A stretch of 20,126 nucleotides of DNA, from the IMG/VR virus record IMGVR_UViG_3300025425_000213, positions 1 through 20,126 of that record. One strand, written 5' to 3'. This document shows positions 6,689-17,200 of this stretch, in pieces (within the stretch, counting starts at the first letter, position 1; each line of letters starts with the position of its first letter). A model generated the notes under the pieces. It saw only the letters and a list, made by a program, of their open reading frames with translations, was not told where the DNA came from and searched no databases. The stretch comes from a virus. Both the position numbers and the translations under genes were made by a program.

Positions 6689-7666
6689 ATGAGTAACGTA
6701 ATGCTGTTTTCCCCATCAACCGTTCCTGCCTTCGCTCGTAACAACGAGCTGTCAGATACCGCCAAAGCCCTAACGGGTGGTAATGCCAGCGGCTCCACAA
6801 CTAAGCGCATCTCCATCAAGGGGGGTGTGTTCCGTTTGGTAGCTGGCGGCAAAGAAATTGCCACCGTTGATGAGAGGTACCTCGACATAATCATTGTTAA
6901 GGCGGCGCCTAAAGTCAGCCGTATTTTCTACGGCAAATCCTACGATGCAGACAACATCACAGGCCCTGACTGCTGGAGCAACGACGGGGAAACGCCCGAG
7001 ACAACCATAGAGACCCCGCAGTTTTATAACTGTGCTGGATGCCCCCAGAACCAAGCCGGTTCAGGTAACGGTAACAGCCGCGCCTGCCGCTTCCAACAGC
7101 GCTTGGCCGTGGTGTTAGAGAACAACCCTGACGGAGACGTGCTCCAGTTGACGCTTCCAGCGACAAGTATTTTTGGTAAAGAAGATGGGGATAGGCGAGG
7201 ACTGCAGGCATACGCCCGCTACTTGGCTGCACAAAGCCCACCTGTCAACCCCGAGCAGATTGTTACCCGCATGAAGTTCGACATCCAGTCAGAGAGCCCT
7301 AAGCTGACTTTCCAGCCCCAACGCTGGTTGACGGAAGAAGAGTACGAGGTCTCCTTGAAGCAAGGCACTAACCCTGATGCCGACCGCGCAGTCGTAATGA
7401 CTGCGGCGCAAGCGGACGGTGTGAAGCCTACTCCGATGAAAATCGCTGGCGCTGCCCCCAAGCCCGTTGCCAAGCCTATGGGCGAGATGATGGACGAAGA
7501 CGACACTGCTGCGGTGGCTGAAGTCAAAACCACCAAGGCCAAGACTAAGGCGGTAGCCGACGAGGAAGATGAGCCGGAAGTCCGTAAGGACGAAGCTAAG
7601 CCAAGCGCTGTGCCAGCCAAGAAAGCTAAGTTGGCCGACATCGTATCCGAGTGGGACGACGAATAA
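6689..7666 (+). CDS. Probable ssDNA-binding protein with four-cysteine site and acidic tail
   Basis: This 325-residue protein has three parts. Residues 35-90 are rich in strands (ISIKGGVFRLVAGGKEI). A cysteine site follows with Cys95, Cys115, Cys118 and Cys133 (FYNCAGCPQN, RACRFQQRLAV), which could bind zinc in the manner of T4 gp32. Strand-rich sequence continues to about 215, then a long Lys/Glu/Ala linker, ending in SEWDDE. A folded core, disordered linker and short acidic tip is the plan of phage and bacterial SSBs such as T7 gp2.5. The function is inferred from this layout and from its place between helicase, primase and polymerase genes, not from a clear family signature. The ribosome binding site is weak (AAGAAAG at 6671-6677). 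Confidence 0.7.
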   Translation: MSNVMLFSPSTVPAFARNNELSDTAKALTGGNASGSTTKRISIKGGVFRLVAGGKEIATVDERYLDIIIVKAAPKVSRIFYGKSYDADNITGPDCWSNDGETPETTIETPQFYNCAGCPQNQAGSGNGNSRACRFQQRLAVVLENNPDGDVLQLTLPATSIFGKEDGDRRGLQAYARYLAAQSPPVNPEQIVTRMKFDIQSESPKLTFQPQRWLTEEEYEVSLKQGTNPDADRAVVMTAAQADGVKPTPMKIAGAAPKPVAKPMGEMMDEDDTAAVAEVKTTKAKTKAVADEEDEPEVRKDEAKPSAVPAKKAKLADIVSEWDDE

Positions 7667-7667
7667 G

Positions 7668-7704
7668 AAAGGCGGGGCGCTCGTAAAACAGCGCCCCAAT
7701 AAAG
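7668..7704 (+). promoter_or_regulatory. Stem-loop between a Shine-Dalgarno-like site and the HTH start
   Basis: GGGGCGCT (7674-7681) and AGCGCCCC (7690-7697) form a perfect eight-base-pair, GC-rich stem with an eight-base loop, right after the SSB-like stop and seven bases before ATG 7705. No T-run follows (AATAAAG), so it is a poor intrinsic terminator. AAAGG at 7668-7672 lies just upstream. With the stem folded, only eight unpaired bases separate it from the ATG. A translational role, or partial transcript attenuation between the two genes, is therefore possible. Confidence 0.55.
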
Positions 7705-7983
7705 ATGCCATATTCACAAGGAATAAAAGACAAGATAGCCGCCACACCTAAAACGACCGGAAGTCAATTAGGGCGGTGGGCTATTCACCACGACTTTTCA
7801 GTTGTGCGAATATCGAGGGCTCTGGGCGTCACGCGCCAGACCGTATACAACTGGTTCTTGGGCACGGAAATCTTCCCGGCGTACCGTGATCGCGCCGAGT
7901 GGATGCTCAAGATTTTACAAAGCGCAAACAGCGCAGATGACGCATGGAGAACAGTATGTCAGGAATTGAACCTAAAGCCCTAA
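7705..7983 (+). CDS. Helix-turn-helix DNA-binding protein
   Basis: This 92-residue protein has a clear helix-turn-helix at about residues 32-52: VVRISRALGVTRQTVYNWF, with the small residue, turn glycine and recognition helix in the usual places. It resembles compact phage regulators of the Cro/XRE type. There is no additional domain apart from a C-terminal helix. No Shine-Dalgarno lies directly before ATG 7705; a hairpin fills that space, and no better in-frame start exists. It could bind the palindromic promoter at 6225-6252 two genes upstream and form an autoregulated unit, which is an inference from position. Its 3' end overlaps the next gene by 28 bases. Confidence 0.82.
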   Translation: MPYSQGIKDKIAATPKTTGSQLGRWAIHHDFSVVRISRALGVTRQTVYNWFLGTEIFPAYRDRAEWMLKILQSANSADDAWRTVCQELNLKP

Positions 7984-8141
7984 GCAATGAAGAGTTGATC
8001 CGCTATGCCGAAGACATGGCGCATGGTGCAGGCATGAGCAAAGCCTTTCAACTTGAATTGACCCACCGCTTCACGATGCTTGTTGATGCCGCAACGACCT
8101 ATCGCGCAGACACCCGCCAGCTCGAACTCCCCCTGTTTTAA
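7956..8141 (+). CDS. Small protein with C-terminal sliding-clamp-binding-like motif
   Basis: This is a 61-residue protein. ATG 7956 is preferred over ATG 7944 because GGAGA at 7946-7950 is then correctly spaced. The body is one or two helices (SNEELIRYAEDMAHG, LTHRFTMLVDAA). The extreme C-terminus is RQLELPLF, fitting the QLxLxL form of the bacterial beta-clamp-binding motif; E. coli Pol IV likewise ends in such a hexapeptide. The gene lies 14 bases upstream of the primase-helicase, so a role linking phage replication to the host clamp is plausible but unproven. I do not recognise a named family. It is too small to be an enzyme. Confidence 0.75.
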   Translation: MSGIEPKALSNEELIRYAEDMAHGAGMSKAFQLELTHRFTMLVDAATTYRADTRQLELPLF

Positions 8142-8155
8142 ACCCGAGGATTTAT

Positions 8156-11026
8156 ATGACCCCGCTTGAATTCCTAGCGGTTGTTTTGCCGTCCCCGGAC
8201 CACGGGTATTACTGTGTGGCAGAACTCAGTACAAGAAAAAAAGAGCACCGATTCAGTCCGGCGCTTGAAGAATTGGAGGAACATGTAGCGCGCTGGGATA
8301 GCGCAGACTGTGACGTTTATTTTGCATTGGCGACTTTTGAGAACGGCGACACCAGAGAGGCAGTGAACGCCCAGTACCTACGCAGCTTGTTCGTGGATAT
8401 GGACGGCTACGAGACCAAGAAGGCCGCAGTAGAAGCGATAAACACATTCATGGATAGGGTAGGGCTAGACCTGCTTGGTGCGCCCTACATCGTGGGTTCT
8501 GGTGGCGGCTTGCACGTCTACTGGCCCTTCACGGAAGACGTGGCTGTTGATAGGTGGAAACCCTTAGCTGAAGGATTGAAGCGCCTATGTAAGCAGGAAG
8601 GCTTGAAGATCGACATGACGGTAACAGCAGACGCCGCCCGAGTCCTTCGCGTACCCGGCACACGCAACCACAAGAAGAAGTACGGCACCCCCAAGCCTGT
8701 GCGCATACTGAGCGAGGGAGACACCTTCGCGTTCGAGGACCTTGAGTCGCTCATCATCAGCCAGCTAAAGTCGCAGGTGGTACCCATGCCTACGCCCACC
8801 CTACGGCTGGAAGGGGTCAGGCCAACCAGTGTCAGTTCTGTATCCACGATTGCACCACTGTTTCAAAACAGCGTCACCAAGTTTCGCACCATCTATAAAA
8901 AGACGCAGGCGGGTACAGGTTGTGCCCAGCTTTCCAATTTCGTAGAGAACGCGGCAGAGGACGGTATGGAGCCCCAGTGGAGAGCGTGGCTGAGTATTGC
9001 CCAAAAGTGCGAAGACGGCGACAAGGCGGTGATATGGCTTAGTGACCTGCACCCCTACGACACAGACCGCATGAACCAGAAACTGGCGGAGATCAAGGGG
9101 CCCTACCCCTGTGTGAAGTTTGATTCCGAGAACCCCGGTGTGTGCGACAACTGCTCCCATCGCGGCAAGATAACCAACCCCCTAGCGCTTGGCAGAGAAC
9201 TGGACTTGGTGACCGAGCCCGTGGTCATGGAGGTAGCGATGCCTGCGCAGATACCGATCAAGGTACTACGCCCAGAGCCGCCCCACGGGTACGCTTATGG
9301 TAAGAACGGTGGTGTGTTTATGGAGAAGGACTCTGTGGACGATCAGGGTAACGCCATAAAGAAGCAGATCATGTTGTGCCAGTACGATTTGTTCCCCGTA
9401 GACATCCTGAACTTCAACGGCGTCCACGAGGTGCACCTACGCGCTATACGCAGCGGTCGGGTACAGGACATCACAGTGGCACAGGAGAGCATCGCCAGCA
9501 AGGATACAACCATCAAGACGCTAGCTAGTCAGAACGTCATGGCGGCGTTTGGTTCGGGCAATGACAAAAACCTGTACGAGTATGTCCGCGCCTGTGTGGA
9601 GAAGCTAAGCGTGGAGCGTGCGCCTATTGCGCTACCTACTAGCTATGGCTGGCAAGATGATGGTTCGTTCGTGTTTGCCGGGCGTATATACAGCAAGAAC
9701 AAGGAGCCAATATCGGTACCCATGTCGGGGCTGGAGAACATCACGTCGAACACCCAGCCTACAGGGACACTAGAAAACTGGCAGAAAGTTGTACAGCTTT
9801 TAATTCGTCGGCGGTTGTGGGACCACTTAGCGGTTGTGCTGCTGGGTGCTGGCGCGCCCCTTATGAAGTTCACCAAGTTGTATGGCATGACCATTCACTG
9901 CGCGTCTAGGAATTCAGGTACAGGCAAGAGCTTGGCGTTGGATACCGCCGCCGCTATATGGGGGCACCCGGTGCACTACCGCACGGGTTCAGGCACCTCC
10001 GCAGTGGCTATGCAGCAGCGCCTTGGTTTGCTTCGCAGCTTGCCGTTGGTCACGGACGAAATCACCACCAACAACCGCAAGGACTTCGAGTGGTTCCCAG
10101 CCTTCTTGTTTAGTATGAGCGAAGGTCGCGGCAAAGAGCGCATGGAGTCCGGGTCCAACAAAGAACGTCTGAACCTGTCTACGTGGGCCACGCTTGCCAT
10201 CATGTCCTCCAACCGGAACGCCGTAGATTACCTAGCGGGGGAGCGCCAGCACTCATCTGAAGGAGAGCTAAGGCGTTTGTTGGAATTTTCTATTGACCAG
10301 AAGTTACAGTGGACCGATGACGAGATCGAGGTCATCAAATCTTTGCAGGACAACTACGCCTTGGCCGGGGTAGAGTTATCACAGTACTTCGTGGACAACA
10401 CGGAATACATAAAGAAGCTGGTAGACGACACGACCCGCCAGATGTACAAGCACTACAACGCACCACGAGACGAACGCTTTTGGATGGCGGCCATAGCTTG
10501 CGGGGTTGTTGCCGGGGTTCTTTTCAATGGCAAGCACACGAATCTGGCTGAAATCCCCATGCAAGAAATCATGGTAGCGTATGGTCGAGCCGTAGAGACT
10601 ATGCGCGCCAGTATCCACGGTGGTTCGGTCAACGCGGAAGACGTGCTGAACTCCTACATCCAAGAGAATCAGGGCAAGTTTGTTGTCGTTAAGTATGGTG
10701 AGAGAAGTGGGCTTCTGGCACATTTCCAAGACGGCACCGAGGTCGGCAGGAACACCGCGCGGCAGGAGGTCATGGGGCGTGTGGAGCACGGGCACACGGC
10801 GGGATATATTGACTTCTACATTGAAGAGCGCTTACTTCGCGCACACTGCTCGACCATGAGTTACAGCTACCAAAACTTCAAGCAGGAAATGCAAGAGTTG
10901 TTTCAGATACGCTACCAGAAAAAGAAAGACTTGCTTGCCAAGACCGATGGCCCTACGATGCGCGTAGCCGCGATTCAAATAAGTAGACGTGTTGATGAAG
11001 ACGACGCCCCACTCACACAAAACTAA
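8156..11026 (+). CDS. Primase-helicase fusion (AEP/PrimPol-like primase plus DUF927-type ATPase)
   Basis: This 956-residue protein has primase features at the N-terminus: FVDMDG with Asp81 and Asp83, SGGGLHVYW with His120, and ARVLRVPGTRNHK at about 161-173. Together these match the three motifs of archaeo-eukaryotic-type primases found in phage and plasmid primase-polymerases. A middle region has Cys319, Cys330, Cys333 and His335, a possible zinc site. The C-terminal half resembles DUF927 helicases: Walker A SGTGKS with Lys591, Walker B LVTDE with Asp634/Glu635, and the sensor-like MSSN segment. It should prime and unwind at the phage fork. GAGGA at 8146-8150 sits five bases before the ATG. 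Its 3' end overlaps the next gene by 32 bases. Confidence 0.9.
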   Translation: MTPLEFLAVVLPSPDHGYYCVAELSTRKKEHRFSPALEELEEHVARWDSADCDVYFALATFENGDTREAVNAQYLRSLFVDMDGYETKKAAVEAINTFMDRVGLDLLGAPYIVGSGGGLHVYWPFTEDVAVDRWKPLAEGLKRLCKQEGLKIDMTVTADAARVLRVPGTRNHKKKYGTPKPVRILSEGDTFAFEDLESLIISQLKSQVVPMPTPTLRLEGVRPTSVSSVSTIAPLFQNSVTKFRTIYKKTQAGTGCAQLSNFVENAAEDGMEPQWRAWLSIAQKCEDGDKAVIWLSDLHPYDTDRMNQKLAEIKGPYPCVKFDSENPGVCDNCSHRGKITNPLALGRELDLVTEPVVMEVAMPAQIPIKVLRPEPPHGYAYGKNGGVFMEKDSVDDQGNAIKKQIMLCQYDLFPVDILNFNGVHEVHLRAIRSGRVQDITVAQESIASKDTTIKTLASQNVMAAFGSGNDKNLYEYVRACVEKLSVERAPIALPTSYGWQDDGSFVFAGRIYSKNKEPISVPMSGLENITSNTQPTGTLENWQKVVQLLIRRRLWDHLAVVLLGAGAPLMKFTKLYGMTIHCASRNSGTGKSLALDTAAAIWGHPVHYRTGSGTSAVAMQQRLGLLRSLPLVTDEITTNNRKDFEWFPAFLFSMSEGRGKERMESGSNKERLNLSTWATLAIMSSNRNAVDYLAGERQHSSEGELRRLLEFSIDQKLQWTDDEIEVIKSLQDNYALAGVELSQYFVDNTEYIKKLVDDTTRQMYKHYNAPRDERFWMAAIACGVVAGVLFNGKHTNLAEIPMQEIMVAYGRAVETMRASIHGGSVNAEDVLNSYIQENQGKFVVVKYGERSGLLAHFQDGTEVGRNTARQEVMGRVEHGHTAGYIDFYIEERLLRAHCSTMSYSYQNFKQEMQELFQIRYQKKKDLLAKTDGPTMRVAAIQISRRVDEDDAPLTQN

Positions 11027-11213
11027 ACTGTTCCCTTGGGCAAAGCTGCATAAGGGGCAGGGGTTCTTTATCCCCTGCCTCAACCTTCAGGAAATGACAG
11101 GCGCCGGTCTACGAGCCGCCGTGTCCCAAAAGATAACCGACGCCAAGGCCTACTCCGCAATCAGGACAGGTTTACTTGGCGTCTGGTTTTACCGCCCCAA
11201 GGCTAGGGGCTAG
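10995..11213 (+). CDS. Small conserved-looking phage protein, last of the plus-strand block
   Basis: This 72-residue basic protein starts at ATG 10995, inside the end of the primase-helicase gene; GTG 10989 and TTG 10992 in the same frame are alternatives. No clear Shine-Dalgarno is visible, so it probably depends on coupling to the upstream gene. Residues 22-32 (KGQGFFIPCLN) followed by a basic helix and LLGVWFYRPKA resemble small phage proteins with a GDSFFVP-type opening and an R-rich helix, often found near replication genes. The function is unknown. A ten-base-pair stem (11054-11081) lies within it. Its stop overlaps the stop of the opposing giant gene. Confidence 0.68.
   Translation: MKTTPHSHKTKLFPWAKLHKGQGFFIPCLNLQEMTGAGLRAAVSQKITDAKAYSAIRTGLLGVWFYRPKARG
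11054..11081. other. GC-rich stem-loop near the convergence point
   Basis: GGGGCAGGGG (11054-11063) pairs with CCCCTGCCTC (11072-11081) through ten base pairs including one G-T wobble, with loop TTCTTTAT. It lies inside the last plus-strand gene and 128 bases beyond the stop of the minus-strand giant gene. Read in the minus direction the stem is followed by TTATG, only a weak T-run. It may end or stabilise the minus-strand transcript, but it does not meet the usual terminator pattern. Confidence 0.35.
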
Positions 11214-14200
11214 GACAGATCTTTAATACGCCGCGACATGCGAATCTCAAGGCGTTTAATTTCCTGAACCCTGTCACGCTTTTGATCGGGGGTCAGGGTC
11301 TTAGATGCCGCAATACCGCGTTTAAGTTTAGCCAACTCGCCCATCTCTTGACGGAAAGAACCGCCAAAGGAGTTAAGCGCAATTTCCGTAGAGTACTTCT
11401 GAGCAAACGCTTTGGCATCGGCTCCCCGGCCTTCGGCAATCATCGTGTTGTACGTACGTTTGGCCTGTTGGAACTCCTCGAGCCTATCGTACGCAGCATT
11501 GACCACACCCCGTCCATCAGCAGGTTGAAACAGAGTGCCGATAACTGGGTACTCGTTGATGAGTTTAGTTGGGCGCTCTGCCTGATCTGTCAACGGACGG
11601 ATGGCTACGTTAGGTATCTGTAGTAGGGTAATACCCAATGACCCTGTGTAGCCCCGGACAAGATGCTCAACCTGCATTGGGGAGACCGTGCCAAATGTAG
11701 CCGCGCTCAACATCTTTGCCAGCTCGGTGGTGTTGGGGCTGTAGCGCTCGCTTTTGGTAAGTCCCTGCATGCGATCAGACTCGACGGGGGAGCCAGTAAA
11801 GAACGAGTAGTTAGTTGCCACCTCAACAATAGGCTTCATGCCTTGTGGCATGCCGACAGGCACTGTCTGGTAAGCCAAAGCACCAAACGCCTTCATGGCT
11901 TCCCCGGCTTTCTGGTCGCCAAACGCCACGTTGAATACCATTTCTGGGATTGACTTAAACGCGTAGCCCAATTCAAATGGGATTGGCACACGCAGACTTG
12001 CCTCCACACCGGGCAGTGGGATGAACCAGTTGAGCGCGCGCTGTTCTGGCGTTGCGTTCTTATAAGACTCGTCGTCCTGCATCAGGGCCGCGTAGGCCAT
12101 AGTGCCTGCCGCCATCATAAAACCACGCTTGAGCATTAATGCTTGGACGTTCATTTCCTTCTGGAACAGTGACACCCCTTTACCGGCTCTCCACAACACA
12201 TCCAAACCCTGTATCTGAGCGTTAAAGAACGGCACCATCATGGACATGAACTGCATGCTGGGAGACACACCGCGACGGCTAAAGTTCATAGACTCCAGCG
12301 AACCAAGCAACGCCTGCATGTGGGTCATGCCCTTTTCGCGGTACATGTTGTACAGAACAGCGCGGGTTGATGAGTCGCCTTGAATAGCAAACCCTTCAGC
12401 CTTAGCAACGAGTTTCTGCCAGCCAGCCTTACCCCCAACGGTATCGCGCAAGATGCGCGTGATGTCTTGCTTGTCGCCAGTAAACACGTTACTACTGATA
12501 GCGCCTGCTTGTTGCAGGATACTTTGCGTTTCGCTCTTGCCGCCTACCATCTTAGTCAGCTCTTTAAAGGAACTAGCGATTGGAGCGAAATTGCCGCCGG
12601 TAACCATCCACGCGTTGAGCGGGTCACGAATGGCTTGACGCAGCGCGTAGGTAGGCATTATTGTCACTGTCTTACGCAACAAGTTAGCAGGGTAGCTCAT
12701 CAAACGAACAACCGCTGGGATAGTGGTCTTTATGCCCTCCAAGCCTTTAACCAGCAGATCGGCTGGAACCCCATACGCGTCATCAATAACGGCGTGCTTC
12801 ATTTCGCCGCCTTCACGGAACCGTACGATATTGGTGCCCGCAGGGCCTGATCCTTTGCGGATTTCAGCGCTACCCATTTTCTGCAGAACGTACGCCACGT
12901 CTTTTGTCTGGATATTGCGCATGCCCATATCAAGAATCATGCGGGTGTTCTGCAACGCGCTCTCAAAGAACGGCAGGATAGAGTCCTCGCCACCAATTAA
13001 CTCTTTGAGGTACGGCTGGTTCTTAAGATTGCCGATCTTAACAATTTTCTCACGGTCAATCATCAGCTCTACTTCTTCTCCGTTTTTACGGTAGAACGGG
13101 ACGTAATCTAGCGCTGACAATCTAACAGCCTCATCACGAGACATTGCGCCTGAGTCAGACAGGAACGTAAGCAAGTCTTTGTTGTACTGGCGGTATTGTT
13201 TACGAGCAGACTCAAAAGCGTCTTTAATTTTTGAGTTGTTTTGCACGTCCTTGTTAACCGCGTCCCAGTCAGCCTTGGCTTGCTTGGCGTCTTTAAAGTT
13301 CAACTTGTCCCAGCCGATTTGCCCCTGACCTGCGCGAAGACCTGCCATCCATGTAGTAAACATTTCTTCAGCGGCTTGTTCATTACCAATACCCGCGTCA
13401 CGCAAAGTCTCCGCAATACGGGCAATGTTGTCGCCTTCAACAGCCTCAAACGTGTGGGTGCCATCGGCGGCCTTAACGCGTCGTACAACACCATTAGAAG
13501 CAGCTTGCGCTACGTATTGGTTGACCTGTTCGCCAAAGCGCATGTAGTAGAGCGTCTGGAACAGTTGCATGTCGGGGATAACTCCGCGCTCGACACCCTT
13601 GCGCAACAGCTCCTCGATAGGCGCAAAGCGATCCAGTAACTGAGTGCGCCAAGCAAGCGCCCTATTTGTTTTACTGCTTTCTGGAGCGGCTGCGGCGGGG
13701 CTAAACAGCGACGCCATAAACCCGGAAGTCCGCGCAACCTGTCGACCAGCGGCGGCTTGCGCTTCTTTAGAGATACCAGCGGCAAACTTTGGCTCGGTGT
13801 TAGGGAAAACCCCACGTAGCACAGACGCGACGTTGTCGATCTGTCTGCCTTCAGTCATCGGCATTGCTTTTTCAAACAGGTTCAGGATGTTCTGTGTAGC
13901 TTGCTTGTTAAAGTCAACGCCTTCCTTCAGCCCCAAGAACGCCAGCACCTTGTTAATAAAGCGGGTAACCATGTTACCCCCGCCTGTCCACTTAACATTT
14001 GCCAACTTGTTCTGCAGCACACGGTTGGACAGCATCTCAGAGGCAAATTCAGCAATGTTAGTTATGCCGTACTCACGCGCAAGATTGGTGTTCTTTTTAA
14101 CCGCCGCAAACATAGACTCCAGCTCAACACGCGCCGCTTTCTGAGCGTCGGTCAAGGTGTCTATTGGCGCTTTTAACAATCGCAGCGTAACAGCGTGGAT

Positions 14201-17200
14201 CATCTCGTGCAAGATGACTTCTTCGCTCACTGCCTCTTCGTCAAACTGCATTACCGCTTTATTGGACTCGTAGCTACCCGCCGCACGTTTGCCGTCCACG
14301 TACAGGTCTGAGACCATTTCAACTTTAACGTTCCCTAGCAGCGTAGCCAGAAGTCCGGACAGCTTACGCACAAAAGGCGTAGCCCCGCTCTCGGCCAGTA
14401 ACTCCGCAGCCCTTACAGCATCGCCTGAACGAAGCGCTTTGATGACGTTAACCTTTACAGGCGTGAATGATGGTGCATCGTATGCCTGAGAGTTTTCCCG
14501 TAGATAGTTGTCTTCTGCAGAGTCAACGTCTTCGTCTATAACGTCGGCAATATTCTTCCTACCCTTCGTTACTTTCTGCAGGTCCGCTGCCAACGCTTCG
14601 GCCTCTGTCGCATCCTGCCTCGCTAGCTCAGCACGGAGTTTTTGACGCCATTTTGAATTAGATGTGTCAATGCCAAACGTTTCTTCTGCAATACGCTTAT
14701 CTTCAGCAATCTGTTCTTTAGTGCCGCGTGTACGAGTTATAGTACGTTTAGCCGTGTCAAGCGTTTTCAAATCGGCCTTCATTTGGCGGCGATTTAATTC
14801 CGCAGTTTGTCCTTCCGGTGACAACTTGCCGAACTCTTCAATAGACATGTCGGCAGGCGCAGCCATCTCAGCGCTTGTAATAGGCACATTGCGCTGCTTA
14901 ATACCTCGTGCTTCCGATAAGCGCTGACTTGTTCCCGTACGCCCCAACCCCGCCTTACTCTCCTCAGTGCCCCCGCGCAGGGACGCCGGAGCAGCCGACT
15001 GCGTCCGAGTAACAGGTCCAATAGCCCGTTTGCCTTTTGCGGCTTTGCGCTCTTCCAACACATCGTCCACAGAATTCAGTATTTTCTGTAAACGAGCAAG
15101 GTCTTCTTGAAGCGTCAAGCCTTTAGCGCTTAACGCTGCCTGTTTAGCAGTTGAACCGGCCTGACGGAACTTCAACATGCGCTGCTCTAACTCGCGGCGA
15201 AGGCGACCAGCGGTTTCTTTTGCAGTTCTTTCTGCGTCTTCGGCTTGCGCAACTCGTGCGCGTTGTACCTTGGCTTCGTCTGCCAATTGTTTAACGGCCG
15301 CAGGGGGTACGTTTGCCGCCTTCTTTGCTTTATCTAAATCTTTTGTAAACCGATCCAGTATTTTCTGCTCGAACTTAACATTAAAGTCTCTATACGCGGC
15401 AACCACAACCGTAGAGCTGTCGACGGTCTCCATGTACTTGTCTTGCACAGTGGCAAGCGCGGTTTCTTGTGTTTCAATTTCTTCAAGCAGGGAGTCGATG
15501 CGTTTCTGTACGTCCGGCGTAATGCCTTCTTGATTAGCCTGAGCAAACGCTTTCTGGATGCCTTCTTTGGCTGCAACAAGTCTTTTATTAGTGGCCTCAA
15601 CCATGGGGCTGAAGATGGCTTTTCGAGCTGCCTGTATATCAGCAAGTGCAATAGCGCGGGCACCATACATTACCTCTTGCACTTCTGCGCGTTGGTCTTC
15701 AACTTTCCTAAAAACCTTAGCAACTTTTTCTTTCTTTTTTAAGTTCGCGCTTTGCTCCGCTGCGGCTTGTTGTTTTTCAAGTTTAGCAATGTCCTCCTTA
15801 GCCTTAGCGACAGCGGCTTGCCCGTTACGAACGGCAGGAGAACTCATCAAAGCGCGGAAGTTTTTGCGAATAACACCAAGCTCCTTGTCCTCACGGCGAC
15901 GTTCTGTCGTGTTGTCGAACAAAGACTTCTGCCCGGCTTCGCGTTGCTCAGTAGCTGTCGGCTCCACCGCTTTGAGCGTGTCGTTGATGGCTCGCAAGTC
16001 CGACATGCGCGGTTGACGGTTAGCTAGTATGGCATCTACAACACCCTCAACTGCATCGAGTAGGTCGCGTGAAGCCTTGCCCTCATCCATGATGTCGGCA
16101 GCTTCGTTCAGCACGTCACGTGCCGCAGGGCGCATCTCCTTCATCTTAGCCATCTTATTACGGACAAATTCCGTGCGACGAGCCAACTCCCCCTTCAAGG
16201 TTGTGGCTGTTTCGCCTTTGGCTTCGGAGGTCTTCCGCGCTTCTGTCTCTGCAAACTGCGTACGAAGCAGTGGTTTTTCTACCTGTGCCTGCCGCTTGCC
16301 AAACAACCCATCACGAATTTTAGGCAGTGCGCTAAGGGAATCGATAATAACTTCCTGCGCAGCACGAGGGGCACCAAACGGACGCTCTGCCAGTGGGCGA
16401 GAGTCCCGTGTCTCTAACACCGCGTTTTTAATAATCTGTCCGCTACGCATCTGAGCAGGGGCAACAATCCGCGTTTCTTTATATGCGTCACTGCGGTCCG
16501 CCGTAGATCGCGTGGAGATTTCTTCCAGCGCAGCGTTCAAAATGCCGTCCATCTCATCTGCAGCTTTGAGCGCTTCGTCCCTAGTCAGGGCGGGACGGCC
16601 TGCGGCACGACGGTGAGTTGCGGCTTCTCGCAACGCCGCCTTGATGTACTTGGCGCGAGCTTCGTTGGCGTTGGACTGCACATTTGCTAATGTGTCATTG
16701 AACAGCGTACCGCTGGTGCCCTGTCGATACAGCCCTGCGCGAATATCCGTCAGTGCGCCAGTGAACTCGTTAAGTGCGGTGTCTTGGTCCGCGCGCGCGT
16801 CAAACACTTGCTTTAAATAACCATCACTTTTTTCGCGGATGTCGTTAATCTGGTCGCGTATGTCGTCAGCCTTCTCTCTATTAGAGACCACCATGCTGTT
16901 AGACAGCTTATCAACCTGAGTCAGCAGCGTGTTGTATTGATTGTTCGCCACCTTGAACTGCTGGCGCGGCATTGGTGTTACGGTTTCTGAAACCGGCACA
17001 ATGTCCGTTGCTCCCACACCAAACAAATCAGTAATGGCTTTGGCAGCGCCAAAAGAAAGGCGCTCGGCTTCAACAGTTGAGGCCCCCGGTGTCTCAGATT
17101 CTTGGCCGAAACGCTGTAATGCCGCAGTCTCGGCGTCTATGACCTCCCGTGTACGGGCGCTATCCTCGCGCCCAGCCCCCATTTGCTTTCCAAGAAGATT

